64,000 nucleotides of DNA from Silene conica (Eukaryota; Streptophyta; Magnoliopsida; Caryophyllales; Caryophyllaceae), in the NCBI GenBank assembly GCA_029255685.2, contig CM055312.2, forward strand, positions 52,052,202 to 52,116,201, in the 5' to 3' direction. The translations under genes were made by a program, and so were the position numbers. Position 1 is the stretch's first letter; each line of letters opens with the position of its first letter. The notes beneath the pieces are model-generated. The model saw nothing but the letters and a program-made list of their open reading frames with translations. It made no database searches and was not told the DNA's origin. Positions 35,800 to 47,525 of the stretch are shown piece by piece.

Positions 35800-37140
35800 G
35801 TATTAACTACCATGAATTTGTAATGTAGTTAAGATTCAAGACAAGAAGCCGAATCACAAATGTTAGGTGTACCGAGATAGAGACTTACGTTTGGGTGTTT
35901 TCCGTATATCAAGATCTGTCACAGTTTACATCCCTGTGGATTGAGGATCTGATACGTTATAAGTGAGATCTCCAAGTAGTTCATTACGAAGAGAGCTCAA
36001 AATTACTTACCTTTTGCATACAAACGTGTGGATTGAGAAACTGATGATGCATGTTAGTGAAATCTCCAACTTATTAAAAACAACTCAAAACTACTAAACT
36101 TTTGGATCACTCCAAAATCCAAATTCATAGTAGTTTTGACAGTTATACGAGTTGGACCAGGCGGAACTCAAAGTAGTAGTAGTAGTAGTAGAAGAGTACT
36201 AGTTGGATCGTCATGTAGTTGAAAATTATGAGTTGTACCATTTCTTGGCGCTCTATGAAACTAACTATCAAAGCTACTTCTATCATTTTGAGATTTTAGC
36301 AATTTTATGAGGCAAATTGTGAATGTGGGTGGTTATGCTTTCTAATGTTAGTGACATTGATCACAAGTTCATTAAAGTGCATTCGGATTTTTTATGTTAG
36401 AATGGTTTGAGCTCGTAATGGATATAATGTGAGTCGGGAATACGGAGTGTATGCTCATATAATTGAATATCGAGTTCATGTTTTTAATGGATAAGGGACA
36501 CTATTTTTAAAGTGTTATCATAGTATATTATATCTCCTATCGGGGTTATATACTCGGGGTGAAAGTATATTACATATTTAATAAAATTCGAATCAGCAAA
36601 AATAAGAAAAGTTACAATCTCGATCGGGGTTTGGCCCCCGAATGGGGCTGCATTCTAGTTCATGCGTGACTTTGCATCTGGTCAAAAACTCTACATGCAT
36701 GGAAGTTATTTTTGTCTTTGGCAGTTAGTTATTTGTTTGTACGTAACAAACAAAATCTTCTTATCCTTTTATGACTCTAATATAAATACTACTTCGTATA
36801 TATAGAAAGGAGTTGGTGTGTAATCATTTTTTTACGCACAATTTTTTTGGTTTTCAGATTTTGACAAAGACAGAGTAAAACAAAACCTCTTATTGTTTAT
36901 AAGTTCTTTATTCTTACCTTAAACAATGGAATCGTCTTATCCTACAGACATTTCGTGATACTCAAAGGCTAATAGGGTCGAAATACTCTAAGGAAAGTGT
37001 GTTCAACACGATTTGATTGGGTGTAATATACCGTCTTATTGTTTTCATTCCTGTTTTTAGTGTCTTTGGTTGTATTAATTACTAGTGTATAATATTTTGT
37101 AATACAAAAATTACAACATTCTTAGAGTATTTTCAGCATT
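35800..37140. other. Intergenic and probable 5' LTR zone of Copia H
   Basis: No gene is seen. The part from about 36660 to 37120 (TATATATAGAAAGG near 36797, then a T-rich stretch) is probably the leader or 5' LTR of fragment H, but I could not delimit it by a second copy. A (GTA)n run lies at about 36173-36190. Confidence 0.4.
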
Positions 37141-37144
37141 GGAA

Positions 37145-39330
37145 ATGGATTCAATAAGAGACATGACTACAAAGTTTTGAAAGTTGGAGAAATTTGAGGG
37201 TGTTGATTTCCGTCGTTGGCAAAAGAAGATGCACTTCCTTCTCACCGTTTGAAAGTTGTGTATGTGTTGAGTACTCCTATACCGGAAATTGTTGGAGATG
37301 AAACTCTTGCGGAAATTCAACGAAAAAGAAACAAGTGGGAAAATGATGACTACATATGTCGCAGTCACATCTTGAACGGTATGTCTGACTCTCTTTTTGA
37401 CATTTATCAAAATGTAGAGTCCGCTAAAAACTTATGGAATGAACTCGAATCTAAGTACATGGACGAGGATGCTACTAGTAAGAAGTTTCTTTTTGGAAAT
37501 TTTATGAAGTATAAAATGGTTGATGCTCGACCGGTTATTGAACAATACAATGAACTGCTCCGAATTTTGGGACAATTTGCACAACATAAAATGGAGATGA
37601 ATGAATCTATCTCGGTGTCTAGTATTATAGACAAGTTGCCTTCTTCTTGGAATGATTTTAAACATATGCTTAAACATAAAAAGGAAGAGTTGACTCTTGT
37701 TCAACTTGGAAGCCATTTGCGTATAGAGGAATATCTAAGGGCGCAAGATAGTGGCAAGAGTAAAGGTAAGGATGTTATGAGATCTTCTTCTATCAATATG
37801 ATGGAAAAGGGAGAGGGTTTCAATAACAAGTTTAAGGGTAAAAAACGTCCTTTTAACAACACCAATGACGAGTCTAACAAGGCACCAAAAGGTGCTTGTT
37901 GGATTTGTAGAAAGACAGGGCATTTGAAAGCAAATTGCAAGGTTAGGAAGCACAAAAAGAACAAGGGTGCAAGTACTAGCCAAAGAGGACAAGGGTCTAA
38001 TGACCAAGGTCCACCCACTAATCAAGGTCATATTTTAGACTATGGTTTTGGTTCGGTTGTGAATTATGTACCACTAATTTTTGAAGCATTTTATGTGCAG
38101 GATGATGTAATGGCATGATGGATAGGCTCGGGTGCAACCAATCATGTTTGCAAGGATCGACATTGGTTCAAGGATTATGAACTAGTGAAGGATGGATCCG
38201 TTCTTTATATGGGCAACGAGTCTACCGCTCCTATAATTGGCCGTCACACGGTGGTTGTGGAATTTAGTTCCGGAAATGTTGTAATTAAATAATGTATTGC
38301 ATGTACCCGAAATTAGAAAAAACGTTGTATTCGGTAGTTGTTTATGTAAACTTGGCTATAAACAAGTGTATGAATCTAATAAGTATGTTTTATCTAAGCA
38401 TGGTGTGTTTATTGGATTTGGTTACTATTGCAATGACATGTTTATGTTTAATGTTGTTCCAAATGAAAGTTCCATATTTATTGCTTCCTCTATGAATAAT
38501 ACTTCATATCTTTGGCATGTGAGACTAGGACATGTACATTATAAAAGATTGGAAACTATGTCTAAAGATGGTTTAATTCCATCTTGAGATATTCTACGGT
38601 GTACCCTTGAGTTATTCAATCTTCTATGTTGTACTCCTACATTTTTTTAATTCTATAGTATGCCCTTAAACTCTATACATTAGTCTATACAATGACCTTA
38701 TTTATTGGCGTTGCTAGCTTAATTTTTTAATTTATCTATTAATCGTCTATTTAACATTTCAATTACTCGATAACCTACTCATTTACTTATTAGTTCGCCG
38801 AATTACCATTAACCAACCAAATAGTATACAAATCTAACTCAATTTCATCAAATTGTTGTTATTATTTCATGCTTCATAACATATGTTTTTAATAGAAGTT
38901 TATACTTATTTAAAGTTATTTGTGATACTCCCTATATAGAATGGTGATACCACTTTTATGAGTCAATATAAAGGCCAAATTACGACTATTTGTAGTGATA
39001 AAGTTATTGGAGATTTGAAAGAGGTCATTATGGAAAATAAGTAAGAAGCTTGAGGGTATAACATAGAAATTATAAAATGTAGGGGTACAACATAGAAAAT
39101 CGAAAAACACAGGGGTACATCGTAGAACTTCCATCTTTTAACATAAACATTAATAAGTGTAATACTTGTATGTTGACAAAAATCACAAGGCAATCATTTG
39201 GTAATGTGTCTAGGATCTCACATGTGCTTAAACTTATTTATAGTGATTTATGTGTTTTTCGCAATTATCCGTCTTTAGGTGGTAAAAAATATGTAGTGAC
39301 TTTTGATGATATCATTGTATTTTGAGTCAA
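37145..39330 (+). pseudogene. Copia H gag-pol fragment
   Basis: The stretch 37145-38118 encodes UBN2-type gag (KLEKFEGVDFRRWQKKMHF, SAKNLWNELESKY, MVDARPVIEQYNELLRILG) ending in a CCHC knuckle (CWICRKTGHLKANC). From 38119 on, the protease and pre-integrase follow (IGSGATNHVCKD, MGNESTAPI, LWHVRLGHVHYKRL). The start of integrase (KLIYSDLCVF, GKKYVVTFDD) lies at 39200-39325, after a 543-bp insertion. No RT, RNase H or 3' LTR is seen. It is a truncated fossil with several breaks, of a Copia lineage different from C and G. Confidence 0.85.
38586..39128. mobile_element. MULE-type MITE inside Copia H
   Basis: The 543-bp element has ends GAGATATTCTACGGTGTACC and (complement) GTTCTACGATGTACCCC, with inverted similarity over about 80 bp per end. 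It is flanked by the exact 9-bp repeat TTCCATCTT (38577-38585 and 39129-39137), typical of Mutator-like elements. Each end repeats a TCTATGTTGTAC-CCC unit twice. The inside is AT-rich and noncoding. Confidence 0.88.
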
Positions 39331-39610
39331 GTGGGTCATAACTATTATCCATATTGTTGTCATCACTATTACACTACTTTATGATATTATCTAATAATTA
39401 CTAAATCCAACAACTGTTGTCATTACTAAATTCAATTTCACGTGTGTCAGAATCGAGGAGTAAAATAAAATAATTTCAGTGTTTTGACTTAGATCTTGAG
39501 AAGGATTTTTATTTGAGGAGTATGGATTAATTTTCGTGATGGTGTCTATATTTAAATTTATTTGAGGATTATGGATTAGTTTTGGTGATGGTGTCTCTTT
39601 ATTCCTCCAC

Positions 39611-39808
39611 ACAATAACTATTATTGCACTATACAATAACTTGTGTTACCCTATACAATAACTATTATCACACTATACAATAACTTGTGTTACTCTATAC
39701 AATAAATATTATTACACTATACAATAACTTGTGTTGCTCTATACAATAACTATTATTATACTATACAATAACTTGCAATAACTATTATTACACTATACAA
39801 TAACTTTT
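39611..39808. repeat. 44-bp minisatellite, about 4.5 units
   Basis: The unit CAATAACTATTATTACACTA + TACAATAACTTGTGTTACTC + TATA repeats four times with small changes and then partially. The last unit abuts the LTR of element D at 39809, so D inserted in or at the edge of the array. Confidence 0.9.
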
Positions 39809-41061
39809 TGATACCCGTCGTTGTGGGTGTCAAATATGTGATTTATAAAAACCAAACTAACACTATAGATAGTGATAGTAAGGGTCGAACCACAGAGAGA
39901 CAAATAAGCTAATTACGTTTGGGAATTTAAAATCTATTGAAATCACGATAAAAAGGGGGTTTTGTATGTTTGTTGAAACTAACAACTAAGACGATAAAAT
40001 AAGAGAAATCTAGAACAAGGTAAAAAGATGATTGGAAACTTCGGTTCACCATGGCTAAGGTAAGTCAGAAAAGGGTATTAGACAACTCATGAATACAATC
40101 TCAAGAAACGTGAATAAGCCTCTCGGTAAATATTCATCCAAATCCTTACGGTCTTAGGGTTCCTAGAAAAGCACAAAACTTTCGTTCAAAGGCACTTAAA
40201 AATCTATTATTAAACCAATTCTACTAATCTTTCAATATAGTAGAATGAATTCAACAACAAATATTGAGATCGGTACAAAATTCATATAACCATTAAAAAC
40301 CTAATTTTCGCCATGGTTCCCCTAATTCCCAATCATGAGAATTAACTACTCATAAATAAAGAATTAAAACTAACGAATCTAATGAAATTCATGCGAGACA
40401 ACATATTCATGGAATAACAATTGAAGGGAAGAGTAAATAAATCAAAACAACAAGAATAAGAAGGAAAAGGAATTGAAACAATAAAGAAATTAAATTGCAT
40501 TAAAACTTACTACGGAACGGAATTCAATGAGCAAATCTGAAATTGGAGTTTTCTCTCCTTAAGTCTAATGTGTTTTTTACTAATGAAAAGCTTTTTCTAA
40601 TCTAATTACTGTTTTTCTCTTAATAGTCTTCCAAATTACAACCTTAGAAAAAAAAACCGAAAATAAGAAATTAAAGTTTGCTCAGCCCGTGAACTGGTCG
40701 ACCGACCGGACATAGTGGTCGGTCGACAACTTATGCTGTGATCTTGACTTTCTGACTTGACACCTTGGTCGGTCGACCAAGTGGACTGGTCGGTCGATCG
40801 CTTACTGCTCCCAGCAGCTCCTGATCTTCTTGCACGCATCCCTATAACAACGAGTTTGGACCCTTATCTTGTGAGTTCCCCTAAGAATGCTCCCGAGGGA
40901 CGATTAAAGCTTGGTTTAGCTCACTTTTGGTTGTTCCTACATTTAAAACATAGAAATGCCAAAGTAACCGTTTCGGGAGGAAAAATAGCTAAAAGCTACC
41001 AAACATGCATAGAAATACGTGCTAAAACTACAGATAAAGTGTATAGTATATGCACGTATCA
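39809..41061 (-). repeat. 3' LTR of element D
   Basis: On the minus strand it starts TGATACGTGCATATAC after the polypurine tract and ends CAACGACGGGTATCA, giving 1253 bp. Two GGTCGACC-type pairs lie at 40695-40800. The terminal GGTTCGACCCTTACT block matches LTR A closely. Confidence 0.87.
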
Positions 41062-42737
41062 AATATGCCCAAACCAAACCTTGCTTGTCCTCAAGCAAGC
41101 ACTATGACTCGACTAAAAAGAAAACTTCTAATGGAACGGATTTCATGCTCAGAACCAAACAAAACGCCATGCCTAACCAAATTCATGCAACTTCCAAAAA
41201 CCAAGCAAATTGTCAAATGCAAACCAATTAAACATGTTGAGGAAAATGCTAAACTTCCGACCTTGCAAGACTCGTTCATATTGGACTCTCACGGATCACT
41301 CATTCACTCAAGCAAGCACAAGGTGAGATATATGTGAAAGACAAAAGAATGATCAGAAATTAGACTCTCACCTATCTACGACCCGTAAGAACATGCCTTC
41401 ATTCTAACATGAACAAAATCTCTACAGCCGTACATATGCATTCCACCACTTAATGACCATGACATATGCCGAGGTAATTTGGGATTGTGAGGCTATGGGT
41501 AAGAAAAGGCTAGAATGAATTTGGGAAATAAGAGTTAAACCGAGCTAACAACCATCAAACCAAACTACGAAAGAAAAACACTTTTCATTCTCATTTCCAA
41601 AACGAACCAATGCTTAAATTTCATAAGCATGGTACTCACATATCCTTCATTAAAACACATCAAATCTTTCTCTTTTTTTCTTCTTTTCCCTCTCCTTTTT
41701 TTTTTTTGAAAAACAAATTTCCTGCACAGTAATTGTGGTCGACCGACCATCAGATTCAGTCGGTCGACCACCCAGAATTCCAGGATGTTTCTGTTTTTGT
41801 TTTTTTTATTGAGTTTTTATTTCTGTGTTTTTTCTTTTTGAACTCAAATTTCCTTCCTTTTTTTTTTCATCACTTCCCACATTTCTCAATGAAAGCAACA
41901 TAACCAAAGATGATAAAGATAGTCCCACTATACCATGTTACTAGCCCGGTTCGGGTAGGCTAAATTAGGATGTAGTATATGGGGTGAAAGAGGCAATTTG
42001 GCTATGTGAGGGTTACGGGTCAAGCAAGAAAAGGAAACCTCTACCACATGTGTCAACAAACCACAAACCCGAATGCATATAGGTATCAAGTAGACAATGC
42101 TCATGCTTATGCAAGTTTATGTGACATGACTTAGGCGGAGAAACTACTCTCATTCCTACATGAAATCGGTCATGAATGTCACCGATTTATTAGGCTCTAA
42201 AACTCAGAAATGAAGTAGCTTGCCAATAGAGAGTCAAGTCTAATTGTTTAGCATAAAACCAACAAAAACTCTTAGATTATGCAAAAGACATGCTTGATAA
42301 ATTTGAAAGTGCAAGGCAAGGCAATGAGGCGAAATGTAAGGCAAAATCATCATAGCAACCATCCGTTCCGTTCCGACTCGACCTACTTGCTAAAATAAAC
42401 GTGCAGTTTTTTTTGAGTTTTTTTGAATTTTTGTGTAAATGCGAGAAAAATAAAAGAAACAATGCAAAACGGAAATGCGATAAACATGTGACAGAAAAAA
42501 ATGAAATAAAGACAGATGCAGACTCAACAAAAGGATGCATATACCCTCCCCAAACCAAAGCGCACAATGCCCTCATTGTGCTCAACAACACAAATCCGCA
42601 GCAGAATATGTTGAGGAAAAGTAATAGCATTCTAAAAGAAGAAATGAAAAACTAAAGAAGAAAACAAAAGAGGGAAAAACTCACAAGATGTACCTCCCCA
42701 AACCGAACATCGGAGAGGGGAGATTTGGGCACGAAAT
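41062..42737 (-). other. 3' UTR of element D
   Basis: There is no gene. On the minus strand the G-rich tracts lie at 42692-42704, 42543-42559 and 41067-41080, the last being the polypurine tract. Stem-loops GCACAATG-AGGG-CATTGTGC (42562-42581) and CTTGCTTG-AGGA-CAAGCAAG (41080-41099) each precede a tract. A GGTCGACC pair lies at 41736-41771. The TGCACGTTTATTTTAGCA block at about 42365-42405 is shared with A and B. Confidence 0.72.
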
Positions 42738-44190
42738 CTAGTCCTCGGGGTCGTACTCAGACCCACTAGCCTCCGCCTCCTCCTCCTCCTCAGACCCACT
42801 GCCCTCCTCCGATGCAGCCCAAGAGGCTTCCTCAGATCCATAACCGCCCTCCAGGTAAGTGTAGTAAGACGGATGAGTCCAAGGGCCGGTGGGAAGCTTG
42901 TTGAGTGCATCATACTCAGAGTAGATTGTGAAATCGACGATGGCGTTGTCCAAATTTTGCCTGTTGAACGCCCTGCACATATCTGCCATCATGTGTGAGA
43001 CCGACATGCTATCATACACAGCATGGATATCAATAAGGGGTGGGGGAGTGAAGTTGGGAGGATAGCCCGTCCCAAATGCAGCATGTGAGGTACTAGGGCC
43101 AGCTCCCCTAGATCCTCGGGAGGTCCCACCTCCACCCCTAAGCGGAAGGCGGTAAGATGGGAGGGGTGGTCTGCGCTCGCCTGCTACGTCAGTGAGGGGT
43201 AGCAGGGGTGGAAAAGCGGTGATGGGGATTGGGTCACAAGTGTAGGTGTCGATCTTCCAACACCTCTTGCGGTCTACCCACTTCACGGACTTAACATAAG
43301 CTAAGTCCATGTAGCGGGATTGAGGAGCAATGGCATCCTCAAAATGGGGGAATTGCATCATAAGGCGGTTAGATAAACGAGTAACTAACCCCCCCACAGA
43401 CGATGGTAGTCAAAGAAGTCCCTTCCCCAACCGCCATGAAATGTGATGCAGTCAAGTAAGCAATGTTATAAACCATGGACCCCATACGCCTCACATTGAG
43501 GTAGCCCGCTAAGATGGAGAGCTCGTTGTTGTTAACGTTGTTCGATTCTTTCCGACCAAAGACAGTGTTGGCCAACAACCTGAGGTAATATCGCAAGGCG
43601 GGTAAATGCACAAAGCTGCCCTTTCTTTTTCCGCCACGAGAGTCGGAGATACAAGACCAAATGACCTTGTATGATTCCGCCGGGTCAGCAGTACGACCCT
43701 CAGAGCTAAGTCCCAAATATCCTGCAAACTCTTCTAAAGTCAAAGAGTAAGTGACATTGAACAAACGGAAAACAATGCAAGCAGTACCCCTTCCCTCCAG
43801 GCGTCGACATCGAAGCCAAAAGATGAGAAAAACTCTAGGGTCAAGGTGGGGTAGGTGAACTCATCCATAGTTATGAGTCCTGAAAGACCCGTGCAGTTGA
43901 GTAGGTCAACAACAGCCGGGTAGCACCCTAAGGCTTGGACAATGGGCTGATGCAGAAATCTAGTTGGCGTCCCCAGACATCTAGATGATAGATGTAAGAA
44001 GCGGGCCCTTTGGGCCGGAGTTTGAAAAATAACCTGTGGATATATAGTCAGGTAGACTATCCGTAGATTGTTCTGCCATCGCTCTTGTGCCTCCTGCGTG
44101 ACCTCTCGAGCTGCTTGCTTCCGATGTTCAGGACCTTTTGTTGGTTCTTGACCTTCCCCACATGGTATACCTGCAAAAATTAATACCACA
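42738..44190 (-). pseudogene. Athila ORF2 of element D
   Basis: The region encodes the Athila ORF1/ORF2-type protein (the family I know as PF03078), in the env-like slot after integrase. Recognisable parts are the N-terminal RIVYLTIYPQVIFQTPAQRA, the LTLEEFAGYLGL box, and the ALRYYLRLLANTVFGRKE region. A Ser/Gly-rich linker and an acidic Glu/Ser tail (SEEGSGSEEEEEAEASGSE) end it. It parallels the ORF2 of E, with which it shares motif order. It is a fossil with about two breaks. The biochemical role is unknown. Confidence 0.75.
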
Positions 44191-45120
44191 GTTTGAGTAA
44201 CCGGATTCCCAATTAAAACCTACAAAGATGCAAAGTCAATCCTCAGCTTATATTGAAAAAGAAAGTGCCTGTATCAGCTGTGTTGGTCGACCGACCACCC
44301 TTTGTGGTCGACCGACCGAGAATCGACAAGCACAGTAGATTCTGGAAAATTGGTCTGGTCGACCGACTTATGTTTCTGGTCGACCGACCTATCACGGAAA
44401 AGTTCACTATGGAAATCGCAGATTGCAAGTTTTTTCAGTTAGGTTAATGGGAAAAATCAAAAGATAAACCCTAAACAAAAGTAAACAAGGCTGAAAACCT
44501 AGATCTAAGAGCAACAAACTCAATTAAGAACTACCCACAACTAAAACAAATCCTTAAATTGAAAAAAACTTGAATTAAGGAGATGTTTACTACAGAAAAC
44601 AAATAAAAAGAAGTAAAGAACGGAAGGAAAACAAAGAAAAAGAAAGAAAGCATATCTTTAGTTAGGAAAATTGAAGGATTGAGAAAGGAATTGAGTTGAA
44701 AGAATGAGGGAAAGGGGCTAGGGTTTTATCGAAGGAGAGGGAAGGGTTTTCTGATTTTTGAAAGAATAAGAAACAAAGTTTTTCAAAAATTACACTTATG
44801 CAACCCGATTCTATCGACACTTGGTCGATCGACCAATATGTTAGGTCGGTCGACCAAGACCCATGATTACCTTATTTTCCAATAGTTGTTTCGTGAGGAA
44901 CAGTGGTCGGTCGACCTTGCTACTCGGCCGGTCGACCAAAACCACTGGTAACTTTCTTCAAAATTCATGCTCAAGCCTAATAACTCCAAATAAAAGCAGT
45001 AAGAATAAACAAAAACTACTAAACTAAGAAAATTATAAAGACAAGGAAAAAAAAAAAACTACAACTCGGGTTGCCTCCCGATTAGCGTTGGTTTAAGAGG
45101 TCTCGCACGACCTGTTTACC
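44191..45120 (-). other. Spacer between integrase and ORF2, element D
   Basis: The 0.9 kb spacer is noncoding. It has four GGTCGACCGACC-type pairs (44284-44320, 44355-44390, 44820-44860, 44901-44940). Near the end of pol it has the small hairpin CGGGAGGCAACCCG (45067-45080, minus strand). The same slot in element E holds the CAGCCGGT array. Confidence 0.7.
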
Positions 45121-45635
45121 TCACTCTAAAGCATCTAATAATGGGCCGAAGTACAATACTTCGACCTTCCCAACAAACTCATCTGCTCCATGGAAATGCT
45201 TCACGTATTGACCATTCACCTTGAACCTCTCTCCAGCTGAGGTTTCCAATTCAACTGACCCAAACTTCGTGACCACGGTGATTGTGTAAGGTCCACTCCA
45301 CCTGGATTTCAGTTTACCGGGAAACAAACGTATACGAGCATTAAAAAGGAGTACCTTATCACCTACCTGGAAATCACGCTCGATTATTCTCTTATCGTGC
45401 CAGCGTTTGGTCTTCTCCTTGTAGATTCGTGCATTGTCATAAGCCAACAGCCTAAATTCTTCAAGCTCGTTTAGCTGTGTCATACGCTTCTCACAAGACA
45501 AGTTAGAGTCTAGATTAAGATCACAGATAGCCCACCAGGACTTACGTTCTAACGCAACTGGTAAATGACATGTTTTACCATAAATCAACCGGAATGGTGT
45601 CATTCCGATTGCAGTTTTGAACGCAGTCCTATAAG
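45121..45635 (-). pseudogene. Integrase C-terminal part, element D
   Basis: It encodes the end of Ty3 integrase: TPFRLIYGKTCHLPVALERK, then the chromatin-side GPY-type segment WSGPYTITVVTKFGSVEL and the pol stop at about 45121. It continues the integrase core at 57675-58281 across element E, which inserted with a CCCAT duplication. Confidence 0.88.
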
Positions 45636-45871
45636 CCCATTGATGAGCTCCATTTTGGTCATCATTTCCTTTACATTTTCTTTGTTTTCGGTCACGATTC
45701 GACCTCGATTTGCGTGCCTTTAGATGTTTTTACGTCCGTTGCCTCGTATATTCCTATTCTGTCTAATTTTTGTAGGCATTACGGCGGGGGCGAAGAAACG
45801 AGACAAATCGAGCCGAATTTGGAGCGATTTATGAAGAATTGTGAAGGAATTGTGAATGTTGCTTCCCAGGC

Positions 45872-46323
45872 CCTCCCAGCCGGTCCCCAACCGGCGGCCG
45901 GTGGGCCGGCTAGGAGCTCTGACTTAAGAATTTTGGCGAAAAAGAAGAAAAGTTGCAGATTCATGGAACAAGGCTCCCAGCCGGTGGCCAACCGGCAGCC
46001 GGTCAGCCGGCTGGGGAGACTTTCACATACTTAGCCAATTTCGTAAAATGAAGAATTATGCAGAGATTGGGCAGATTGCTACAAAAGGGCTCCCAGCCGG
46101 TGGTCGACCGGCAGCCGGTGCACCGGCTGAGGGTACCTGTAGCCAAGAAAAAGAAGAGAAAAAGTCAGAACTGAAGAATAGGCTTCCCAGCCGGTGCCAG
46201 ACCGGCAGCCGGCCGGTCGGCTGGGAATGCATGCTCATCGAAGAAAAAACGAAGAAAAAGTCAGAAGTCCTCACTTGGACTCTCAGCCGGTCCCAGACCG
46301 GCAGCCGGTCGACCGGCTGAGAG
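45872..46323. repeat. CAGCCGGT/ACCGGCTG palindrome array, 5' LTR of E
   Basis: Five units of about 44 bp lie at 45872-45917, 45973-46017, 46090-46132, 46183-46226 and 46280-46323. Each reads CCCAGCCGGT, spacer, ACCGGCAGCCGGT, spacer, CCGGCTGGG, so outer and inner parts can pair. The start-to-start distance is about 95-117 bp; the sequence between units differs. The last unit ends 24 bp before the TATA box. Confidence 0.93.
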
Positions 46324-46346
46324 GCCCTTTTCGTATTTTCGAGCCC

Positions 46347-46354
46347 TATATAAA
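46347..46354 (+). promoter_or_regulatory. TATA box of E 5' LTR
   Basis: TATATAAA follows the palindrome array directly, within GAGCCCTATATAAACCCG. The copy in the 3' LTR is at 56663-56670. Confidence 0.65.
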
Positions 46355-47356
46355 CCCGCACTTGTGTCATTACTTATTACGCAATTTTCTTAAGCTTTTT
46401 TAGGGTTTTCTACTGTTTTGAATACTTAACACTTAGACTCAAAAACACTAAAAAATACTTTAATCTTATTTTAGATCTTTACTTAATCTTTCATTATTAA
46501 TTAATCTCTCTAGAGGATTCTCCTTAGGTTTGTGTTGAAGCAATTGTAGAGGTTTTATTTTGGGTTGTATTTTGGGAGATTTGAAAGAATCTTTCATCTT
46601 GTCATCCAAGCTACTTCCTTTCCCTTAGTTAATGGTATAATCTTCTTCATCTTTACTTTATCTTTGCATTTCCTTTAAGTTTTGCTTGTTCAACTGTTTA
46701 CTCTTACTTAATCCATCATGTTTAGCATTTCCTCATCATTTGTTTACATATTTATGTTAGCCATGTGTGAGTAGTTCCCCTACTAGGGTTAGGGGTGTGC
46801 TTTGGTTTGTTGATAGCTATGAATCTTGTTTAGGGTTAATATTTGGTTCTCTTCTTTTCTAGGTTTTCATTTATGCATGTTACATGTTTGATGAAATGTC
46901 TCAACGACGGTTGGACATGATTCTCATTGTTGTTGGCCTTTGATGATAGTCTAGGGCTTTCATGGACATGTATATATGTTAGGTTGGCCTTATTTGCAGC
47001 GAAAGCTAGGATAGGGATCGACTTTAGGTGAGTCAAATCGATAGACGAGACAAACCTAGGCCTAGTATAGTGGAGACCTTAGATTCCCTTGCATGATTCT
47101 TTACCAACCTACCTTAGTACCCCCGACACCTTAGTATCTTTTATTCATCGATTTCATCTTGACACTTTTGCTTTAATTTATCTTTAGTAGTTGTTAATCA
47201 ATCACAAACTTATTACCCAACTCGAGCTCGAACTAGAACTTAAATATACAACTTCCCCACCGTCTTTTGGGTTCGACCCTAAATTATACTACTTAATTTG
47301 GGAGTTTATAAATTATTTTTGGTGCCGGAATCGACGACAAAAACCGGCCATCAAAA

Positions 47357-47374
47357 TGGCGCCGTTGTCGGGGA
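47357..47374 (+). other. Primer-binding site of E (tRNA-Asp)
   Basis: TGGCGCCGTTGTCGGGGA lies 3 nt after the 5' LTR. It matches the 3' end complement of plant aspartate tRNA, the usual primer of Athila elements. Confidence 0.88.
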
Positions 47375-47525
47375 CGGTGTTTAGAAGTTGTGTAGTTTAG
47401 TTTTAGTTTTAGTCTAGAGTTAGTTGAACTTGTTTTGTTTTGATCAAAGATTTGGTAGTTAATTGTAGAGTGCTTGTTTTATTGCTCACCCTAGTGTTTA
47501 ACAAGCACTAGGACGACTAATTTTT

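Larger units (their letters stand above)
45641..47353 (+). repeat. 5' LTR of element E
   Basis: It starts TGATGAGCTCC and ends AAAACCGGCCATCA. It carries five CAGCCGGT units (45872-46323) and then TATATAAA at 46347-46354. The TGGTGCCGGAATCGACGAC end and GGTTCGACCCTAAA block link it to the A, B and D LTR group. Confidence 0.95.

Noticed and set aside
45714-46403. Frames across the CAGCCGGT units (for example 45714-46034 and its twin at 55946-56350)
   Set aside because: They read the GC-rich palindromes inside the LTR and are duplicated only because the LTR is.
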